6,392 bases of DNA from Planctomycetota bacterium. GTDB lineage: Bacteria > Planctomycetota > Phycisphaerae > UBA1845. The notes below the pieces were generated by a model. The model was not told the DNA's origin. It did no database searches and was given only the letters and a program-made list of their open reading frames with translations. The stretch lies in contig JADFRO010000184.1 in NCBI GenBank assembly GCA_022561255.1, positions 1-6,392 on the forward strand, in the 5' to 3' direction. The position numbers and the translations under genes were made by a program. Shown here piece after piece: positions 6,325 to 6,392 of this stretch (positions are counted from its first letter, which is position 1; the number at the start of each line of letters is the position of its first letter).

Positions 6325-6330
6325 GGAGGT
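6325..6330 (+). promoter_or_regulatory. Strong Shine-Dalgarno that decides the fliH start
   Basis: GGAGGT lies 3 nt before the ATG at 6334 and 6 nt before the adjacent ATG at 6337. The longer spacing is the more usual, so the second ATG is preferred. The rest of the 73-nt gap after fliG shows only a short TGTATCG direct repeat (6264-6270 and 6277-6283). Confidence 0.6.
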
Positions 6331-6336
6331 GGCATG

Positions 6337-6392
6337 ATGTCAGCAGTTCTTAAGGCTGGTGAGGTCGCACGACTCTCCCGACGACCGAGGTC
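6337..6392 (+). CDS. fliH: Probable FliH, flagellar export ATPase regulator (N-terminal fragment)
   Basis: Only the first 18 codons are inside the window; the gene runs off the right edge. The visible peptide begins MSAVLKAGEVARLSRR. A start of the form V-(L/I)-K-A-G-E followed by basic residues is common at the N-terminus of FliH proteins, and fliH is the usual gene after fliG in flgBC-fliEFGHI clusters. Family knowledge: FliH dimerises, holds the ATPase FliI and links it to the C ring and export gate. The call rests mainly on gene order and this short motif. A strong GGAGGT precedes two adjacent ATGs (6334 and 6337). Confidence 0.62.
   Translation, partial: MSAVLKAGEVARLSRRPR

Noticed and set aside
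5661..6335. Antisense open frame (224 codons) opposite fliG
   Set aside because: It mirrors the strongly conserved fliG coding sequence and has no independent evidence of coding.
1..6392. CRISPR array, tRNA/rRNA genes, insertion sequences, or defence/mobile systems
   Set aside because: No spaced repeat array, RNA gene signature, transposase or terminal inverted repeats were seen. The window is accounted for by flagellar and two-component genes.

Overview
The window is one contiguous, co-directional stretch of a flagellar gene cluster, with every gene on the + strand. The organism is a GC-rich Gram-negative-type bacterium. The divergent FliF, the short FlgB/FlgC pair and the local NtrC-type regulator resemble Planctomycetota (perhaps Phycisphaerae-like). 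That placement is an impression from the proteins and was not computed.

Layout. (1) Positions 1-455 hold the 3' end of a sensor histidine kinase; only the catalytic ATP-binding domain is visible. (2) Positions 538-1941 encode a complete NtrC/FlgR-type response regulator with receiver, sigma-54-interacting AAA+ and Fis-type helix-turn-helix domains. (3) Positions 1942-2156 are the largest non-coding gap. It holds a strong inverted repeat (2012-2055), directly followed by a good candidate -24/-12 (sigma-54) promoter (2057-2072). (4) From 2157 to the right edge runs the basal-body series flgB, flgC, fliE, fliF, fliG and the first codons of a probable fliH. Gaps of 37-73 nt separate these genes, which is consistent with one operon.

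How it works together. The kinase and regulator form a two-component pair of the kind that drives sigma-54-dependent middle flagellar genes elsewhere (FlgS/FlgR, FleS/FleR). The candidate promoter lies between the regulator and flgB, which suggests a compact local circuit: kinase to regulator to sigma-54 polymerase to the flgBC-fliEFGH operon. The operon products build from the membrane outward and inward. FliF is the MS ring, FliG the rotor/switch ring on its cytoplasmic face, FliE the MS ring-rod junction, FlgB/FlgC the proximal rod, and FliH the export ATPase regulator.

No undescribed system is apparent. The second-look items are in the short intergenic spaces: the promoter/inverted-repeat arrangement before flgB, a perfect 15-bp tandem duplication that multiplies the Shine-Dalgarno sequence before fliE, a 13-bp imperfect tandem repeat before fliF, and a 12-bp GC palindrome before a poorly primed fliG start. 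FlgC also departs from the usual rod-protein motif.
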